A stretch of 64,000 nt of DNA. It comes from Aquabacterium sp. GTDB taxonomy: Bacteria > Pseudomonadota > Gammaproteobacteria > Burkholderiales > Burkholderiaceae_C. Where the stretch lies: NCBI RefSeq assembly GCF_029946005.1, contig NZ_JAQSDR010000012.1, forward strand, positions 124,001 through 188,000, given 5' to 3'. A program made the position numbers and the translations under genes. The number at the start of each line of letters is the position of its first letter. Position 1 is the stretch's first letter. The notes under the pieces were generated by a model. It saw only the letters and a list, made by a program, of their open reading frames with translations, was not told the DNA's origin and did no database searches. Positions 1-8,425 of the stretch are shown piece by piece.

Positions 1-562
1 TCACCTTCTCCAGGATCTCCATGCGCGTGGCGCCCATGGTCTGCGCGGCCTCGATTTGCGGCAAGGGCACGCGGCGCACGTCTTCGGCCACCATCAGCAC
101 CATCTGGAAGAAAGTGCCGATGAAGATGATGGCGATCTTGGCGCCCTCATCGATGCCCACCCACACCATCACCAGCGGCACAAAGGCCACGGCGGGCATG
201 TAGCGCACAAAGTCCATCAGTGGCTCCAGCAGGGCCTGCACCGAGCGCCAGGTGCCGATGAACAAACCCAGCGGGATGGCGAGCAGCGCCGACAAGGCCC
301 AGCCCACCACCACGCGCATCACGCTGATGCCCATGTCGCTCATCAACCCGTCGGCCCACCAGGCTTGGGCGCGGTCCAGCACCAATCCGGGGCCGGGCAG
401 GAAGACCGGGTCCAGCGTGCCCATGGCGGCCAGCGCAGCCCACAGCAGCATGGGAAAGATCAGGCCCACGCCCGCCAGCGTCCAGTACACCGGCGAGGGA
501 ATGGCTTGGCGGATGGCCCACAGGCCGGGCGACCTGGGTGGTGATGAAGTGGCTTGCGACAT
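1..562 (-). CDS. ABC transporter permease, SsuC/TauC/NrtB type (partial)
   Basis: Inner-membrane permease of a binding-protein-dependent importer of the nitrate/sulfonate/taurine group. About 187 residues are visible; the C-terminus lies beyond the window start. The visible part has a hydrophobic segment at residues 26-46, a loop, and then the typical core with helices near residues 80-100 and 120-165. The coupling loop includes the EAAQTMGATRMEIL stretch, the EAA motif that contacts the ATPase subunit. The start is taken at the ATG at 562; an in-frame ATG at 601 would add 13 residues and lies only 9 bases after the preceding small frame. Neither has a strong ribosome-binding site. The substrate cannot be read from the permease alone. 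Confidence 0.88.
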   Translation of the reverse strand, partial: MSQATSSPPRSPGLWAIRQAIPSPVYWTLAGVGLIFPMLLWAALAAMGTLDPVFLPGPGLVLDRAQAWWADGLMSDMGISVMRVVVGWALSALLAIPLGLFIGTWRSVQALLEPLMDFVRYMPAVAFVPLVMVWVGIDEGAKIAIIFIGTFFQMVLMVAEDVRRVPLPQIEAAQTMGATRMEILEKV

Positions 563-610
563 GGCTTCGGCTTGTTGTTGCGTGGAGTGATGGGCAGGCA
601 TCCGCAAGCT

Positions 611-790
611 TCAGGCCGTGCTGGGCTGGCCAAAAGGCAGCGCAGGGACGACGCGGTGGTGCGGGGCGGGCGAGGGGGTGAGCAGTTGCGCCGTGGTGTC
701 GGGCAGGTGTGCTGTCAGCGCCTCAATCGCGGCGACCGCAACCAAGGCGCTGAGCACTGAACGCTTGAGAGATGGCAAGACACGGCGCAT
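611..790 (-). CDS. small hypothetical protein upstream of ABC permease
   Basis: A 59-residue frame with ATG at 790, preceded by GGAG seven bases upstream. It begins basic (MRRVLPSLKR), continues with a hydrophobic alanine/valine/leucine stretch to about residue 28, and ends proline-rich, so it could be a short secreted or membrane-inserted peptide. It ends 9 bases before the alternative ATG (601) of the permease and lies on the same strand, which fits a first gene of that operon. I recognise no family. It may instead be a chance frame in a leader. Confidence 0.4.
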   Translation of the reverse strand: MRRVLPSLKRSVLSALVAVAAIEALTAHLPDTTAQLLTPSPAPHHRVVPALPFGQPSTA

Positions 791-921
791 GGGGGCTCCA
801 GGTGAGACAAAGCGAGAGAGAGCACTTCAGCAATCGAAGCGAATCTCCCGGGCTTTTGTCCCGCCGTGGAGCCTGCGTTGGTGAATGTGCCAACTCAGGC
901 CGATGGCTCTCGGACCAGACA

Positions 922-1047
922 TTTGGTTTGCACCAAACCGGAACCCTAGCCACCCTTTCGAGTCAACGATCGACGACATCGTTTCTCTCGCAACTTGGGT
1001 ATGCAAGCTTGATGCCAGACCATTTGCACTGCTTTGGTGAAGCTTGC
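922..1047. promoter_or_regulatory. cluster of inverted repeats between divergent genes
   Basis: The 291-base gap between the ABC operon (start 790, leftward) and the flavin oxidoreductase (start 1082, rightward) contains three dyads. TTTGGT/ACCAAA lies at 922-927/932-937, overlapping GGTTTG/CAAACC at 925-930/934-939. AACGAT/ATCGTT lies at 965-970/978-983. GCAAGCTT/AAGCTTGC lies at 1003-1010/1040-1047. Their position suits operators controlling either or both genes. This is inference; no regulator gene is next to them. Confidence 0.35.
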
Positions 1048-1081
1048 ACAATCGCCAGTCACCATGTGAAGGTCCCCAGCC

Positions 1082-2182
1082 ATGAGCCATTTGTTCCAGC
1101 CCCTGCAGATTGGGCCTTTGACACTGCCCAACCGCATCGTCATCGCGCCCATGTGTCAGTACTCGGCCACGGACGGCAATGCCAGCGATTGGCACCTCAT
1201 CCACCTGGGGCACTTGGCCTTGTCAGGCGCTGGCCTGTTGATCCTGGAGGCGACCGGGGTGTCGCCTGAAGCTCGAATTTCGCCGCAAGACCTGGGCCTG
1301 TATTCGGACGACAACGAAGCCGCCTTGGCCCGTGTCCTCAAATCGGTGCGTGCGTACTCAGGCATCCCCATTGGCCTGCAGTTGGCGCACGCGGGGCGCA
1401 AAGCCTCCACCCGCGTGCCTTGGGAGGGTGGCGCCCAGATCCGCCCCGATCAAGCCACCGGCTGGCACACCGTGGCGCCCTCCGCCGTGCCGCACAACGA
1501 GGGTGATGCGGTGCCTCAGGCCCTGGACGAAGCTGGCCTGGCCCGCGTCAAGTCTGATTTTGTCCAGGCGTCAAACCGTGCCGCGCGCCTGGGCATCGAT
1601 GGCATCGAGGTTCACGCCGCGCACGGCTACTTGCTGCACCAGTTTCTGTCACCGCTGGCCAACCAGCGTCAGGACCAGTACGGTGGCAGCCTGGAAAACC
1701 GCATGCGCTTTCCGCTGGAGGTGTTCGAGGCGGTGCGCGCCGCTTTTCCGGCCGACAAACCCGTCTGGGCGCGCATCTCGGCCACCGACTGGGTGCCCGG
1801 CGGCTGGGACATCGAAGGCAGCATCGCTTTCACCCAGGCCTTGAAAGAGCGGGGCTGTGCGGCCATCCACGTCAGCTCGGGCGGTGTGTCGCCCGCCCAG
1901 GACATCAAGTTGAGCGCTGGCTACCAGGTGCCCTACGCGCAACGCCTCAAGGCCGAAGTGGGCATGCCCACCATCGCCGTGGGCCTGATCACCGAGCCCG
2001 AGCAGGCCGAGGCCATCCTGGCCCAAGGCGAAGCGGACGCCATAGGCCTGGCGCGTGCCATGCTCTACGATCCACGCTGGCCATGGCATGCCGCGGCCAA
2101 ACTGGGCGCGCAAGTCACGGCGCCGCCGCAATACCTGCGCTCTCAGCCGCGCGAGTTCAAGAACCTGTTCAAAGCGCGATAG
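1082..2182 (+). CDS. NADH:flavin oxidoreductase, Old Yellow Enzyme family (YqjM-like)
   Basis: FMN-dependent ene-reductase that reduces activated C=C bonds of enones and similar electrophiles using NAD(P)H; cytoplasmic. At 366 residues it has the size of the YqjM/thermophilic-like class. Family markers visible: PMCQYS with Cys25 and Tyr27 near the flavin, the substrate-binding His178/His181 pair with Tyr183 in EVHAAHGYLLHQF, and the C-terminal phosphate-binding GLARAMLYDPRWPW region. The ATG at 1082 has GAAGG nine bases upstream. It is a single gene, divergent from the ABC operon, with a 94-base gap to the next gene. Physiological substrate unknown. Confidence 0.93.
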   Translation: MSHLFQPLQIGPLTLPNRIVIAPMCQYSATDGNASDWHLIHLGHLALSGAGLLILEATGVSPEARISPQDLGLYSDDNEAALARVLKSVRAYSGIPIGLQLAHAGRKASTRVPWEGGAQIRPDQATGWHTVAPSAVPHNEGDAVPQALDEAGLARVKSDFVQASNRAARLGIDGIEVHAAHGYLLHQFLSPLANQRQDQYGGSLENRMRFPLEVFEAVRAAFPADKPVWARISATDWVPGGWDIEGSIAFTQALKERGCAAIHVSSGGVSPAQDIKLSAGYQVPYAQRLKAEVGMPTIAVGLITEPEQAEAILAQGEADAIGLARAMLYDPRWPWHAAAKLGAQVTAPPQYLRSQPREFKNLFKAR

Positions 2183-2276
2183 GTCGAGCGCATCGCGCTT
2201 TGCACTTCTTAACCGCGTCCGCCGGCCGCATCTTCGGGTAGGCTGGCGGGTTTCGCGCTAGACCACAAGGACCCCC

Positions 2277-3464
2277 ATGAACAACATTGGCTCAGCCAAG
2301 CCCCGCTGGAAGATCGCCATCGCGGTGTTCACCGCCTGCTTCACCGCGTCGGTCGTCACCCCGACCCTGGCCGCGATCGCCATCGCGCCTGCGCCCACCT
2401 TGGAGAACACCGCCTACGTGGTGATGGACTTCGAATCGGGCCGCATCCTGTCGCAGGTCAATGCCGAGCAGCCCTTGCCGCCCGCCTCGCTCACCAAGAT
2501 GATGACCAGCTACATCGTTGAGCAGGCCTTGAAGACCGGCCGCCTCAAGCCCACCGACATGGTCAGCGTCAGCGAAAACGCCTGGTGCCGCGGCACCAAC
2601 GCCGAATCCTGCATGTACCTGCCGGTGCACGGCTCCGCCTCGGTCATCGACATCCTGCGCGGCATCATCGTGCAGTCGGGCAATGACGCGTCCAAGGCCA
2701 TCGCCGAACACATGGCCGGCAGCGAAGCCTCTTTCGCCGTCTTGATGAACAAGGAAGCCGAACGCCTGGGCATGAAGAACACCCACTTCGCCAATGCCAC
2801 CGGCCTGCCCGACCCCACGCACCGTGCCTCGGCGCACGACCTGGCCCTGCTGGCCCGCGCCATCATCCGCGACAGCTCGGACTACTACAAGATCTACTCC
2901 GAGAAGGAGTTCAAGTACAACGGCATCAAGCAGGGCAACCGCAATGCGCTGCTGTACACCGACTCGTCCGTGGATGGCTTGAAGACGGGCCACACCGCCG
3001 AAGCAGGTTTCTGCCTGACCGCCTCCAGCAAGCGCAATGACATGCGTTTGATCTCGGTGATCATGGGCGCCAAGAGCATGCAGGCGCGCGCCGACCAGAC
3101 CCGCGCGCTGTTCAATTGGGGCTTTGGCTCGTTTGAAGACGTCAGGCCCGTGGCCGCGAACGTGTCCCTGGCCACGCCCAAGGTGCGCTTCGGCAAGGCC
3201 GACGTGGTCAACGTGGGCCTGCTGGCCCCGATGGTGGCCACCATCCCGCGTGGCCAGGCGGCCAACGTCAAGACGGACATCCAGCTCACCCCCGGCATCA
3301 CCGCACCGATCGCCAAGGGCGCGGTGCTGGGCAAGGTCGTGATCACGCTGGATGGCCAAAGCCATGGCGAGCAGGCCCTGGTGGCACTGGAGCCAGTCGA
3401 AGAAGCTGGGTTCTTCGCGCGCCTGTGGCAGCGCATCAAGGAATTCTTCAGCAGCAGCAAGTGA
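2277..3464 (+). CDS. dacC: D-alanyl-D-alanine carboxypeptidase, PBP5/6 type
   Basis: Low-molecular-weight penicillin-binding protein that trims the terminal D-Ala from peptidoglycan stem peptides in the periplasm. Its 395 residues match the family. An N-terminal hydrophobic segment (about 12-33) is a signal peptide. All three active-site motifs are present: SLTK with nucleophile Ser71 and Lys74, SGN at 134-136, and KTG at 236-238. The C-terminal PBP5-type beta domain is followed by a short amphipathic tail (FFARLWQRIKEFF) that should anchor it to the inner membrane. The start has AAGGA five bases upstream. dacA would be an equally fair symbol; paralogues cannot be separated from this sequence alone. 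Confidence 0.93.
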   Translation: MNNIGSAKPRWKIAIAVFTACFTASVVTPTLAAIAIAPAPTLENTAYVVMDFESGRILSQVNAEQPLPPASLTKMMTSYIVEQALKTGRLKPTDMVSVSENAWCRGTNAESCMYLPVHGSASVIDILRGIIVQSGNDASKAIAEHMAGSEASFAVLMNKEAERLGMKNTHFANATGLPDPTHRASAHDLALLARAIIRDSSDYYKIYSEKEFKYNGIKQGNRNALLYTDSSVDGLKTGHTAEAGFCLTASSKRNDMRLISVIMGAKSMQARADQTRALFNWGFGSFEDVRPVAANVSLATPKVRFGKADVVNVGLLAPMVATIPRGQAANVKTDIQLTPGITAPIAKGAVLGKVVITLDGQSHGEQALVALEPVEEAGFFARLWQRIKEFFSSSK

Positions 3465-3472
3465 GCAACACG

Positions 3473-3513
3473 CGGGCAGGCATCAACGCTTCACGGTTGA
3501 TGCATCCTGCCCG
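3473..3513. terminator. bidirectional hairpin between convergent genes
   Basis: CGGGCAGG-CATCAAC (3473-3487) pairs with GTTGATG-cat-CCTGCCCG (3496-3513), a 15-bp stem with one 3-base bulge. It lies 9 bases after the carboxypeptidase stop and covers the last codons of the convergent glutathione transferase. There is no clear U tract on either strand, so termination is inferred from position. Confidence 0.5.
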
Positions 3514-4187
3514 AACAAGTGCTGGCGTGAGCTTTCGTCCACGGTCGGTTTGGCTGCAGGGTTGACCTCTTCCGCGCGGGCATAGGCGCGCACGGTGGCC
3601 GGCCGAGCCTTGATGGCCTCGAACCAGCGCTTGACGTTGGGGAAGTTGTTCAAATCCTGCTGCTGGCGCTCGTGAGGCACCACCCAGGGGTAGCTGGCCA
3701 TGTCGGCGATGGAGTACTCGCCCGCCAGGAACTCGCGGTCGGCCAGGCGCTTGTCCATCACGGCGTACAGGCGAGCAGTTTCCTTCACGTAGCGCTCAAT
3801 GGCGTAGGGCAGTTTCTCAGGCGCGTACTGGCTGAAATGGTGGTTCTGTCCGGCCATGGGGCCCAGGCCACCCATCTGCCAGAACAGCCATTGCAGCGTG
3901 TCATTTCGGCCGCGCAAGTCTGGCGCCATGAACTGGCCGGTCTTGTCCGCCAGGTACAGCAAGATGGCGCCTGATTCGAACAAGGGCAGGGGCTCGCCGC
4001 CATCCGTGGGCGCGTGGTCCACGATGGCCGGGATGCGGTTGTTGGGCGCGATGCGCAAAAAATCAGGCGCGAATTGCTCACCCTTGCCAATGTGAACGGG
4101 CTTGATCCGGTAAGGCACCTGCGCCTCTTCCAGGAACAGGGTGATCTTGTGGCCGTTGGGCGTGGTCCAGTAGTAAAGGTCGATCAT
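3483..4187 (-). CDS. yfcG: glutathione S-transferase, YfcG-like disulfide reductase
   Basis: A 234-residue cytoplasmic glutathione transferase closely resembling E. coli YfcG, which has GSH-dependent disulfide-bond reductase activity. The N-terminal thioredoxin fold starts MIDLYYWTTPNGHKITLFLEE with the YfcG-typical Thr9/Asn11 in place of a catalytic Tyr/Ser/Cys. It continues with the cis-Pro NNRIPAIVD segment, GSH-binding FESGAILLYLA, then the helical C-terminal domain with QWLFWQMGGLGPMAGQNHHF. The start is the ATG at 4187 because similarity begins exactly there and AAGAG lies 7 bases upstream; the frame stays open upstream but that part has no family resemblance. Convergent with the carboxypeptidase gene. 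Confidence 0.92.
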   Translation of the reverse strand: MIDLYYWTTPNGHKITLFLEEAQVPYRIKPVHIGKGEQFAPDFLRIAPNNRIPAIVDHAPTDGGEPLPLFESGAILLYLADKTGQFMAPDLRGRNDTLQWLFWQMGGLGPMAGQNHHFSQYAPEKLPYAIERYVKETARLYAVMDKRLADREFLAGEYSIADMASYPWVVPHERQQQDLNNFPNVKRWFEAIKARPATVRAYARAEEVNPAAKPTVDESSRQHLFGQDASTVKR

Positions 4188-4327
4188 GTCGGGTCTCTTT
4201 GGAAGTGGCGCCGCCAGTGTGCCCTCCTTGCGGATCACCCAAGGCTGACTGGGGGTACTCTGCGGGCGCGCTGATTGCTCAAGGGCTGAGGGCACTCCTG
4301 CCCGGCTTGAATCAGGGGATCCGCGAG

Positions 4328-4966
4328 ATGCTCGAAAAACTTCCCGGTGTGATCGGCCACGTTCTGCTCGACCAGCGTGCCGGGCTGGACAAGCTGGCAT
4401 TCAACAAGGTGGGCTTGCGCTCTGGCATGGCGGCCATCACGGTGTCCAGCCTGGCCTTTCAAGACCATGCGCCCCTGCCTGTTTTGTACACGGCCGATGG
4501 TGCGGGCACCTCGCCCTCCTTGCAATGGACCGGCTTGCCCGCACAAGCCCAGTCGGCCGTGTTGATCGTGGAGGACGCTGACGCGCCCACGCCCCAGCCG
4601 CTGGTCCATGCCATCGTGGTTGGCCTGCCGCCAGGGGATGGCGCTCTGCGCGAGGGCGCCCTCGATGAGGATGAGGGGCACGCACCGGAGTGGGCGTGCG
4701 GGCTGAACTCATTCCTGCAAGCCCATTGGCTGCCACCGGATCCGCCGCCCGGGCATGGGGTGCACCGCTACGCCTTCCAGTTGTTCGCGCTGTCGACCAT
4801 GCCGGCTTGGTCTGCCAAACCTGGGCGAGAAGAAGTGCTGGAGATTTTGCAAACCCATGCCGTTGCCAGTGGCTGCCTGATCGGCACCTACGAGCGCCCA
4901 GATGGTTCGCAAAAGATTGAACAAGCCGAGCCAGCCGCAGTGCCTTTGGGCGCTTCGGCCGTTTAG
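4328..4966 (+). CDS. YbhB/YbcL family Raf-kinase-inhibitor-like protein
   Basis: Phosphatidylethanolamine-binding-protein fold, 212 residues from the chosen ATG. Visible family signatures are LVEDADAP-type sequence (IVEDADAPTPQPLVH) around residues 80-94, the phosphate-pocket histidine in LVHAIVVGLP, and HRYAFQLFAL followed by a GCLIGTYER ending. The N-terminal 35 residues (MLEKLPGVIG...) are an extension seen in betaproteobacterial members. The start at 4328 is placed by that resemblance, with AGGGG nine bases upstream; the open frame continues back to 4199. The molecular role of bacterial members is unknown. Convergent with the next gene. Confidence 0.82.
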   Translation: MLEKLPGVIGHVLLDQRAGLDKLAFNKVGLRSGMAAITVSSLAFQDHAPLPVLYTADGAGTSPSLQWTGLPAQAQSAVLIVEDADAPTPQPLVHAIVVGLPPGDGALREGALDEDEGHAPEWACGLNSFLQAHWLPPDPPPGHGVHRYAFQLFALSTMPAWSAKPGREEVLEILQTHAVASGCLIGTYERPDGSQKIEQAEPAAVPLGASAV

Positions 4967-4989
4967 GCGCTGAGATCTGGCCGGGCGGT

Positions 4990-5220
4990 TCAGCGCAGCA
5001 AGCGGTCGATCACCAGGCCCGTGGCAAAGGCGATCAAAACGCTGCGCAGCGGCCGTTTTCGCACATGGTCACCGGCGGAAGCCAGCCACGCCTGGCGTGT
5101 TTCGCTCAAGGTTTCCGCTTTCGCTGCGGCACGGTCCACGGCATGGTGGGCCGCCCGGGCCAGGCGTTCAACTGCCTCGTTCGCCCTGATTCGTTCTGTG
5201 GCGGGAATGGTGTGGGTCAT
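4990..5220 (-). CDS. ElaB/YqjD/DUF883-like small membrane-anchored protein
   Basis: 76 residues from the ATG at 5220 (AGGAG eight bases upstream). It is a helical charged N-terminal part (RIRANEAVERLARAAHHAVD) followed by the family's C-terminal layout: a basic RKRPLRS segment and one hydrophobic helix with glycine (VLIAFATGLVIDRLLR). E. coli ElaB and YqjD are tail-anchored inner-membrane proteins that bind ribosomes in stationary phase, so a similar location is likely. Family membership is judged from layout and motif; function is inference. Confidence 0.7.
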   Translation of the reverse strand: MTHTIPATERIRANEAVERLARAAHHAVDRAAAKAETLSETRQAWLASAGDHVRKRPLRSVLIAFATGLVIDRLLR

Positions 5221-5281
5221 GGCCGAGTCTCCTGATGTGAAAGAGATGCCTTCGACGCGGCAAACCACATGCCTGCAGGGC

Positions 5282-5749
5282 TTAATCCTTCACAGGAATG
5301 CGCTTGGCGCGGTCCACCGCCACGGCCGTGACGCTGTTCTGTGGTGAACCCTCAATGACGCGGTCCGAGTAGGTCAGGTAGACCAGGGTGTTGCGCTTGA
5401 CATCCACCATGCGCACGATGCGCAGCTTCTTGAAGATCAGCGAGATGCGTTCGCTGAACACCTCCTCCTGGATGGGCAGCGGGCCGCTGATGGTGATGGG
5501 GCCCACCTGGCGGCAGGCGATGGAGGCTTCGGACCGGTCTTCGGCCAAGCCCAGCGCCCCCTTGATGCCGCCCATCTTGGCCCGCGAAACGTAGCAGGTC
5601 ACGCCCGCCACCTTGGGGTCATCGTGCGCGTCGATCACGATCTTGTGATCAGGCCCGATGAACTTGAACACGGTGTCGACTTCGCCAATGGATTCAGCGT
5701 GAACCCAGGCCGAACAGGCCAGCAGGGCCAAGGCCAGGATTCTCTTCAT
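5282..5749 (-). CDS. creA: CreA family protein
   Basis: 155-residue periplasmic protein of unknown biochemical role (CreA family). A signal peptide [18 protein letters not shown] is followed by [43 protein letters not shown] and [13 protein letters not shown], all characteristic of CreA, with two conserved cysteines. The start is the ATG at 5749 with AGGAGA five bases upstream; the start codon overlaps the stop of the upstream lipoprotein gene (ATGA), so the two are probably translated together. Length and motifs look intact. Confidence 0.9.
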   Translation of the reverse strand: MKRILALALLACSAWVHAESIGEVDTVFKFIGPDHKIVIDAHDDPKVAGVTCYVSRAKMGGIKGALGLAEDRSEASIACRQVGPITISGPLPIQEEVFSERISLIFKKLRIVRMVDVKRNTLVYLTYSDRVIEGSPQNSVTAVAVDRAKRIPVKD

Positions 5750-6081
5750 GGCTTCTCCTGAACAGGTGGGCAACGGTAGGTTTTGGCCACGACGGTGGTG
5801 CTGGTGTAGCCAGCGTCGGGGCGGTCCCACACCACGTGGGTGGCGCCCTGCACATCGGCCCGGCGCAGCAGCTCCTGTCTGATGTCGTCGGCGCCCTTCA
5901 GCGCGAAAAAGCCGGACAGGCCAGAGCTGCCGCTTATCTCGCCCAGGTACTGGCAGCGCGCCATGGCGCCGATTTCGCTGGCCACCACCGATCCGGCGTA
6001 ACGTGGGTGGGACATGGTGCCGCAAGCGGCCAGACCGCCTGTGGCGGCCAAAAGGAGGAGGGTGAGGCGCAGGTGTGTCAT
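5746..6081 (-). CDS. DUF4156-like lipoprotein
   Basis: 111 residues from the ATG at 6081. The N-terminus is a lipoprotein signal, [20 protein letters not shown], with lipobox LAAC, so it should be lipid-anchored. The mature part has [12 protein letters not shown] and [10 protein letters not shown], a pattern like YjeI/DUF4156 lipoproteins. It overlaps creA by 4 bases. An upstream in-frame start would add ten residues before the signal peptide and is less likely. Function unknown. Confidence 0.75.
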   Translation of the reverse strand: MTHLRLTLLLLAATGGLAACGTMSHPRYAGSVVASEIGAMARCQYLGEISGSSGLSGFFALKGADDIRQELLRRADVQGATHVVWDRPDAGYTSTTVVAKTYRCPPVQEKP

Positions 6082-6123
6082 GCGCCCACTGTAGCCTGAT
6101 AAAACCAAGCCGTCAGCCCACCC

Positions 6124-6498
6124 TCAGCCTTGGGTTAACCACAGCGTGACGCTGATCAAGCCCGTGACGGCGCCGAGCAGCGCAACGCCTGTCAGCCACA
6201 TCACCCTCACCCGATTCGTCTCAATGCCTTGGATGAGTTGGGCGTTCTGCTCTGCCAGGGCTTTGATCAACTCTGACGAAGCCACCAACTGCTCGTGTGT
6301 CTGGGCTACGGTGGCTTCCAAGGTCGACACGCGGCTTTCCAGCGCCGACGCTGAGGGAGGCGCCTCAGGTGTGGCCGTGGCCGGCTTCTTGGACACGGTG
6401 CTCCACAGCTTCTTGGCCCCTTCTGCCACCTTTGGCGCGTTGCTGATCACGTCCGACCAGGGAACCGCTTGCAAGACCGAGAGCCAACCAATCGCCAT
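6124..6498 (-). CDS. hypothetical coiled-coil membrane protein
   Basis: 124 residues from the ATG at 6498. A central predicted coiled coil (ESRVSTLEATVAQTHEQLV through LAEQNAQLIQGIETNR) is followed by one C-terminal transmembrane helix (VMWLTGVALLGAVTGLISVTLWL), suggesting a tail-anchored inner-membrane protein with its coiled coil in the cytoplasm. The stretch between residues 30 and 55 is low-complexity Ala/Pro/Thr. I do not recognise a named family. It is divergent from the EamA transporter. Confidence 0.65.
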   Translation of the reverse strand: MAIGWLSVLQAVPWSDVISNAPKVAEGAKKLWSTVSKKPATATPEAPPSASALESRVSTLEATVAQTHEQLVASSELIKALAEQNAQLIQGIETNRVRVMWLTGVALLGAVTGLISVTLWLTQG

Positions 6499-6632
6499 GA
6501 GGACGTCCTTCAGTGAGTTTGCGTGAGCTTGAAGGGCCCATTCTGGCACCGTGCGCCCATTTTTACTTTTGCACCGAAACCACTCAAGCAGGCAACGTGG
6601 AAGCGTTCAAACTGCAGGCTGCTTGGTTCTCC

Positions 6633-7706
6633 ATGGTTTTCATGCGCAAATTTTCCTTGTCAGGCCACCAACGCCTGCCCGCCCTGCGCGGTGGCTTCAT
6701 GGCGTTGGTGGCGGCCGTCCTCTTTGGCGTTAGCACCCCTTTGGTTCAACGTTGGGGCTTGCACATCGGCACGTTTTCGACCGCCGCGTTGTTGTACGCG
6801 GGCGCTTCGCTGATTGGTTTTGGCTTGCGGCGAAAGGTTGACCGCGAGGCCCAGGTGCAAGGCGGCGATGTGCCTCGCCTGGCGCTGATGGCCCTCTTTG
6901 GCGCCATGATCGGGCCGGTGGCCTTGGCTTGGGGCTTGCAGAACACCAGCGGTACCAGCGCATCGCTGATGTTGGCACTGGAAGCCGTGTTCACCGCCGT
7001 GCTGGCCTGGCTTTGGTATGGCGAAACCATCGACCGCCGGGTGATGTCGGCGATGACCTTGCTGACGCTGGGGGGCATGGTGTTGGTGCTTGACCGCACC
7101 GATGCCGGCGGCAGTGAGGTGGCGGGTTTGTTGGCCGTCATGGCCGCCACGGCGGCATGGGGCGTGGACAACGCCTTGTCACGCGCCCTGGCGCAGCGAG
7201 ATCCTGGTCAGGTGGTGATGCTCAAGGGGGCCATCGGGGCCACGGCCACGGCTGCTTTGGCCGTGTTTTTTGGCGAGCCCGTGCCCGCAGCGTGGCCGGC
7301 CCTGGGTTTGCTCCTGGTGGGGGCCAGCGGTTACGGCCTCAGCTTGCGCTTTTACCTGCTGGCGCAGCGTGCTTTCGGGGCGGCCAGGACGGGCTCGGTC
7401 TTCGCGTTTGCGCCCTTCATCGGCGCCTTGTTGGCGGCCACCTTGGGCGAGGGCATCAACCTTTGGATGCTGGGCGGTGCGGCGCTGATGATGGGAGGGC
7501 TGGTGCTGCATCTGGCCGAGACGCACGCGCACGAACACGAGCACGCGCCGATGGTGCATGAACACGCGCACTCGCATGACGATGGGCACCATGGGCACGA
7601 GCATGATCCGATGCCCGTGGGGATGCACAGCCATCCTCATCGCCACGAACTGGTCCGGCATTCGCATGCACACGTGCCCGATGAGCACCATGCGCATCCG
7701 CATTGA
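6633..7706 (+). CDS. EamA/DMT family exporter with histidine-rich C-terminal tail
   Basis: Drug/metabolite-transporter superfamily permease with two EamA repeats, each about five helices, the first starting near GGFMALVAAVLFGVSTPLVQRWG and the second near GLLAVMAATAAWGVDNALSRALA. After the last helix (MLGGAALMMGGLVLHLAETH) comes a tail of about 60 residues containing 23 histidines, which suggests metal binding or sensing on the cytoplasmic side. The start is uncertain: ATG at 6633 or 6642, or a GTG at 6513; none has a good ribosome-binding site. Transport of a metal or metal chelate is inferred only from the tail. Confidence 0.85.
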   Translation: MVFMRKFSLSGHQRLPALRGGFMALVAAVLFGVSTPLVQRWGLHIGTFSTAALLYAGASLIGFGLRRKVDREAQVQGGDVPRLALMALFGAMIGPVALAWGLQNTSGTSASLMLALEAVFTAVLAWLWYGETIDRRVMSAMTLLTLGGMVLVLDRTDAGGSEVAGLLAVMAATAAWGVDNALSRALAQRDPGQVVMLKGAIGATATAALAVFFGEPVPAAWPALGLLLVGASGYGLSLRFYLLAQRAFGAARTGSVFAFAPFIGALLAATLGEGINLWMLGGAALMMGGLVLHLAETHAHEHEHAPMVHEHAHSHDDGHHGHEHDPMPVGMHSHPHRHELVRHSHAHVPDEHHAHPH

Positions 7707-7735
7707 GGGGCAGATGCCTTGGCTTCGAACTTGGA

Positions 7736-8077
7736 CTACTTGGCAGCCGCATAGAAGCGCTGGATTGTGGCGCTGCGAAGGATGTAGGTGCCCACGCCTA
7801 TCACGAGTGATGCCCAAAGCAAGGCCGCCACAAGGTGGACACCGGAAACGTCAGCCCGCAGCAGCTGAATCAGCGCATCAGCCCCAAGGACGATGCACAG
7901 CCAAGCCAATGCCTGGGCGGCAGCGCGCTTGCGCAGCAAGGCGGCCACGCTCAACCCACCCAGCAAGGCCGACCAGGCCAGGGCCGTGGCCAAGGGGCTG
8001 CCGACCACGAACACGATGGCCACCCTGGCGATGACCACCGTGGCCAGCAGGAAGACGAGCAAGCGCGGTGCGGCCAT
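7736..8077 (-). CDS. hypothetical integral membrane protein
   Basis: 113 residues with four predicted transmembrane helices (about 4-26, 31-48, 54-75 and 82-102) and very short loops. No family recognised. The ATG directly follows the stop of yggL (TGA-ATG, no gap) with AAAGG just upstream, so translation is likely coupled and both genes share a transcript. It is convergent with the EamA exporter, 29 bases apart. Confidence 0.7.
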   Translation of the reverse strand: MAAPRLLVFLLATVVIARVAIVFVVGSPLATALAWSALLGGLSVAALLRKRAAAQALAWLCIVLGADALIQLLRADVSGVHLVAALLWASLVIGVGTYILRSATIQRFYAAAK

Positions 8078-8425
8078 TCAGCCTTTGAGCTTGGTCCGCT
8101 GTTGTGCTGCTGGGGTGGAGTACCACATGTCCACCAAAGCTGTGGCAGACAAGGTGGCCACTTCAGGGCGTGCGGCGAGCCAGGCAAGCACCTCGGAGCG
8201 CTCTTCTTCCGTCACGCTTTGCGGGCCAAGCTTGTCAATGGCGCCACCTGTGGCCCATCCACCAAAGCTCAGGCTGCGGGGCTCAATGGCTTGGGCCAGG
8301 AAGGCGTCCACCAGGGCCTCGTCGTCTGCGTCCTTGGCCAGTTCTGCCTCGAACAGGAATCCCAGTTGCTGGAACTCGCCGACGCGCAGTTTCTTGCGCA
8401 AGCGCCGACTTCTTGTTTTTGCCAT
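8078..8425 (-). CDS. yggL: YggL family 50S ribosome-binding protein
   Basis: 115 residues, the DUF469/YggL family whose E. coli member associates with the large ribosomal subunit. It starts MAKTRSRRLRKKLRVGEFQQ, the diagnostic basic N-terminus, followed by LGFEV-like and DAFLAQAIEPRSLSFGGW segments. The start is the ATG at 8425; the frame extends upstream but similarity does not. The C-terminal 20 residues are more variable. First gene of a two-gene unit with the small membrane protein. Confidence 0.88.
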   Translation of the reverse strand: MAKTRSRRLRKKLRVGEFQQLGFLFEAELAKDADDEALVDAFLAQAIEPRSLSFGGWATGGAIDKLGPQSVTEEERSEVLAWLAARPEVATLSATALVDMWYSTPAAQQRTKLKG

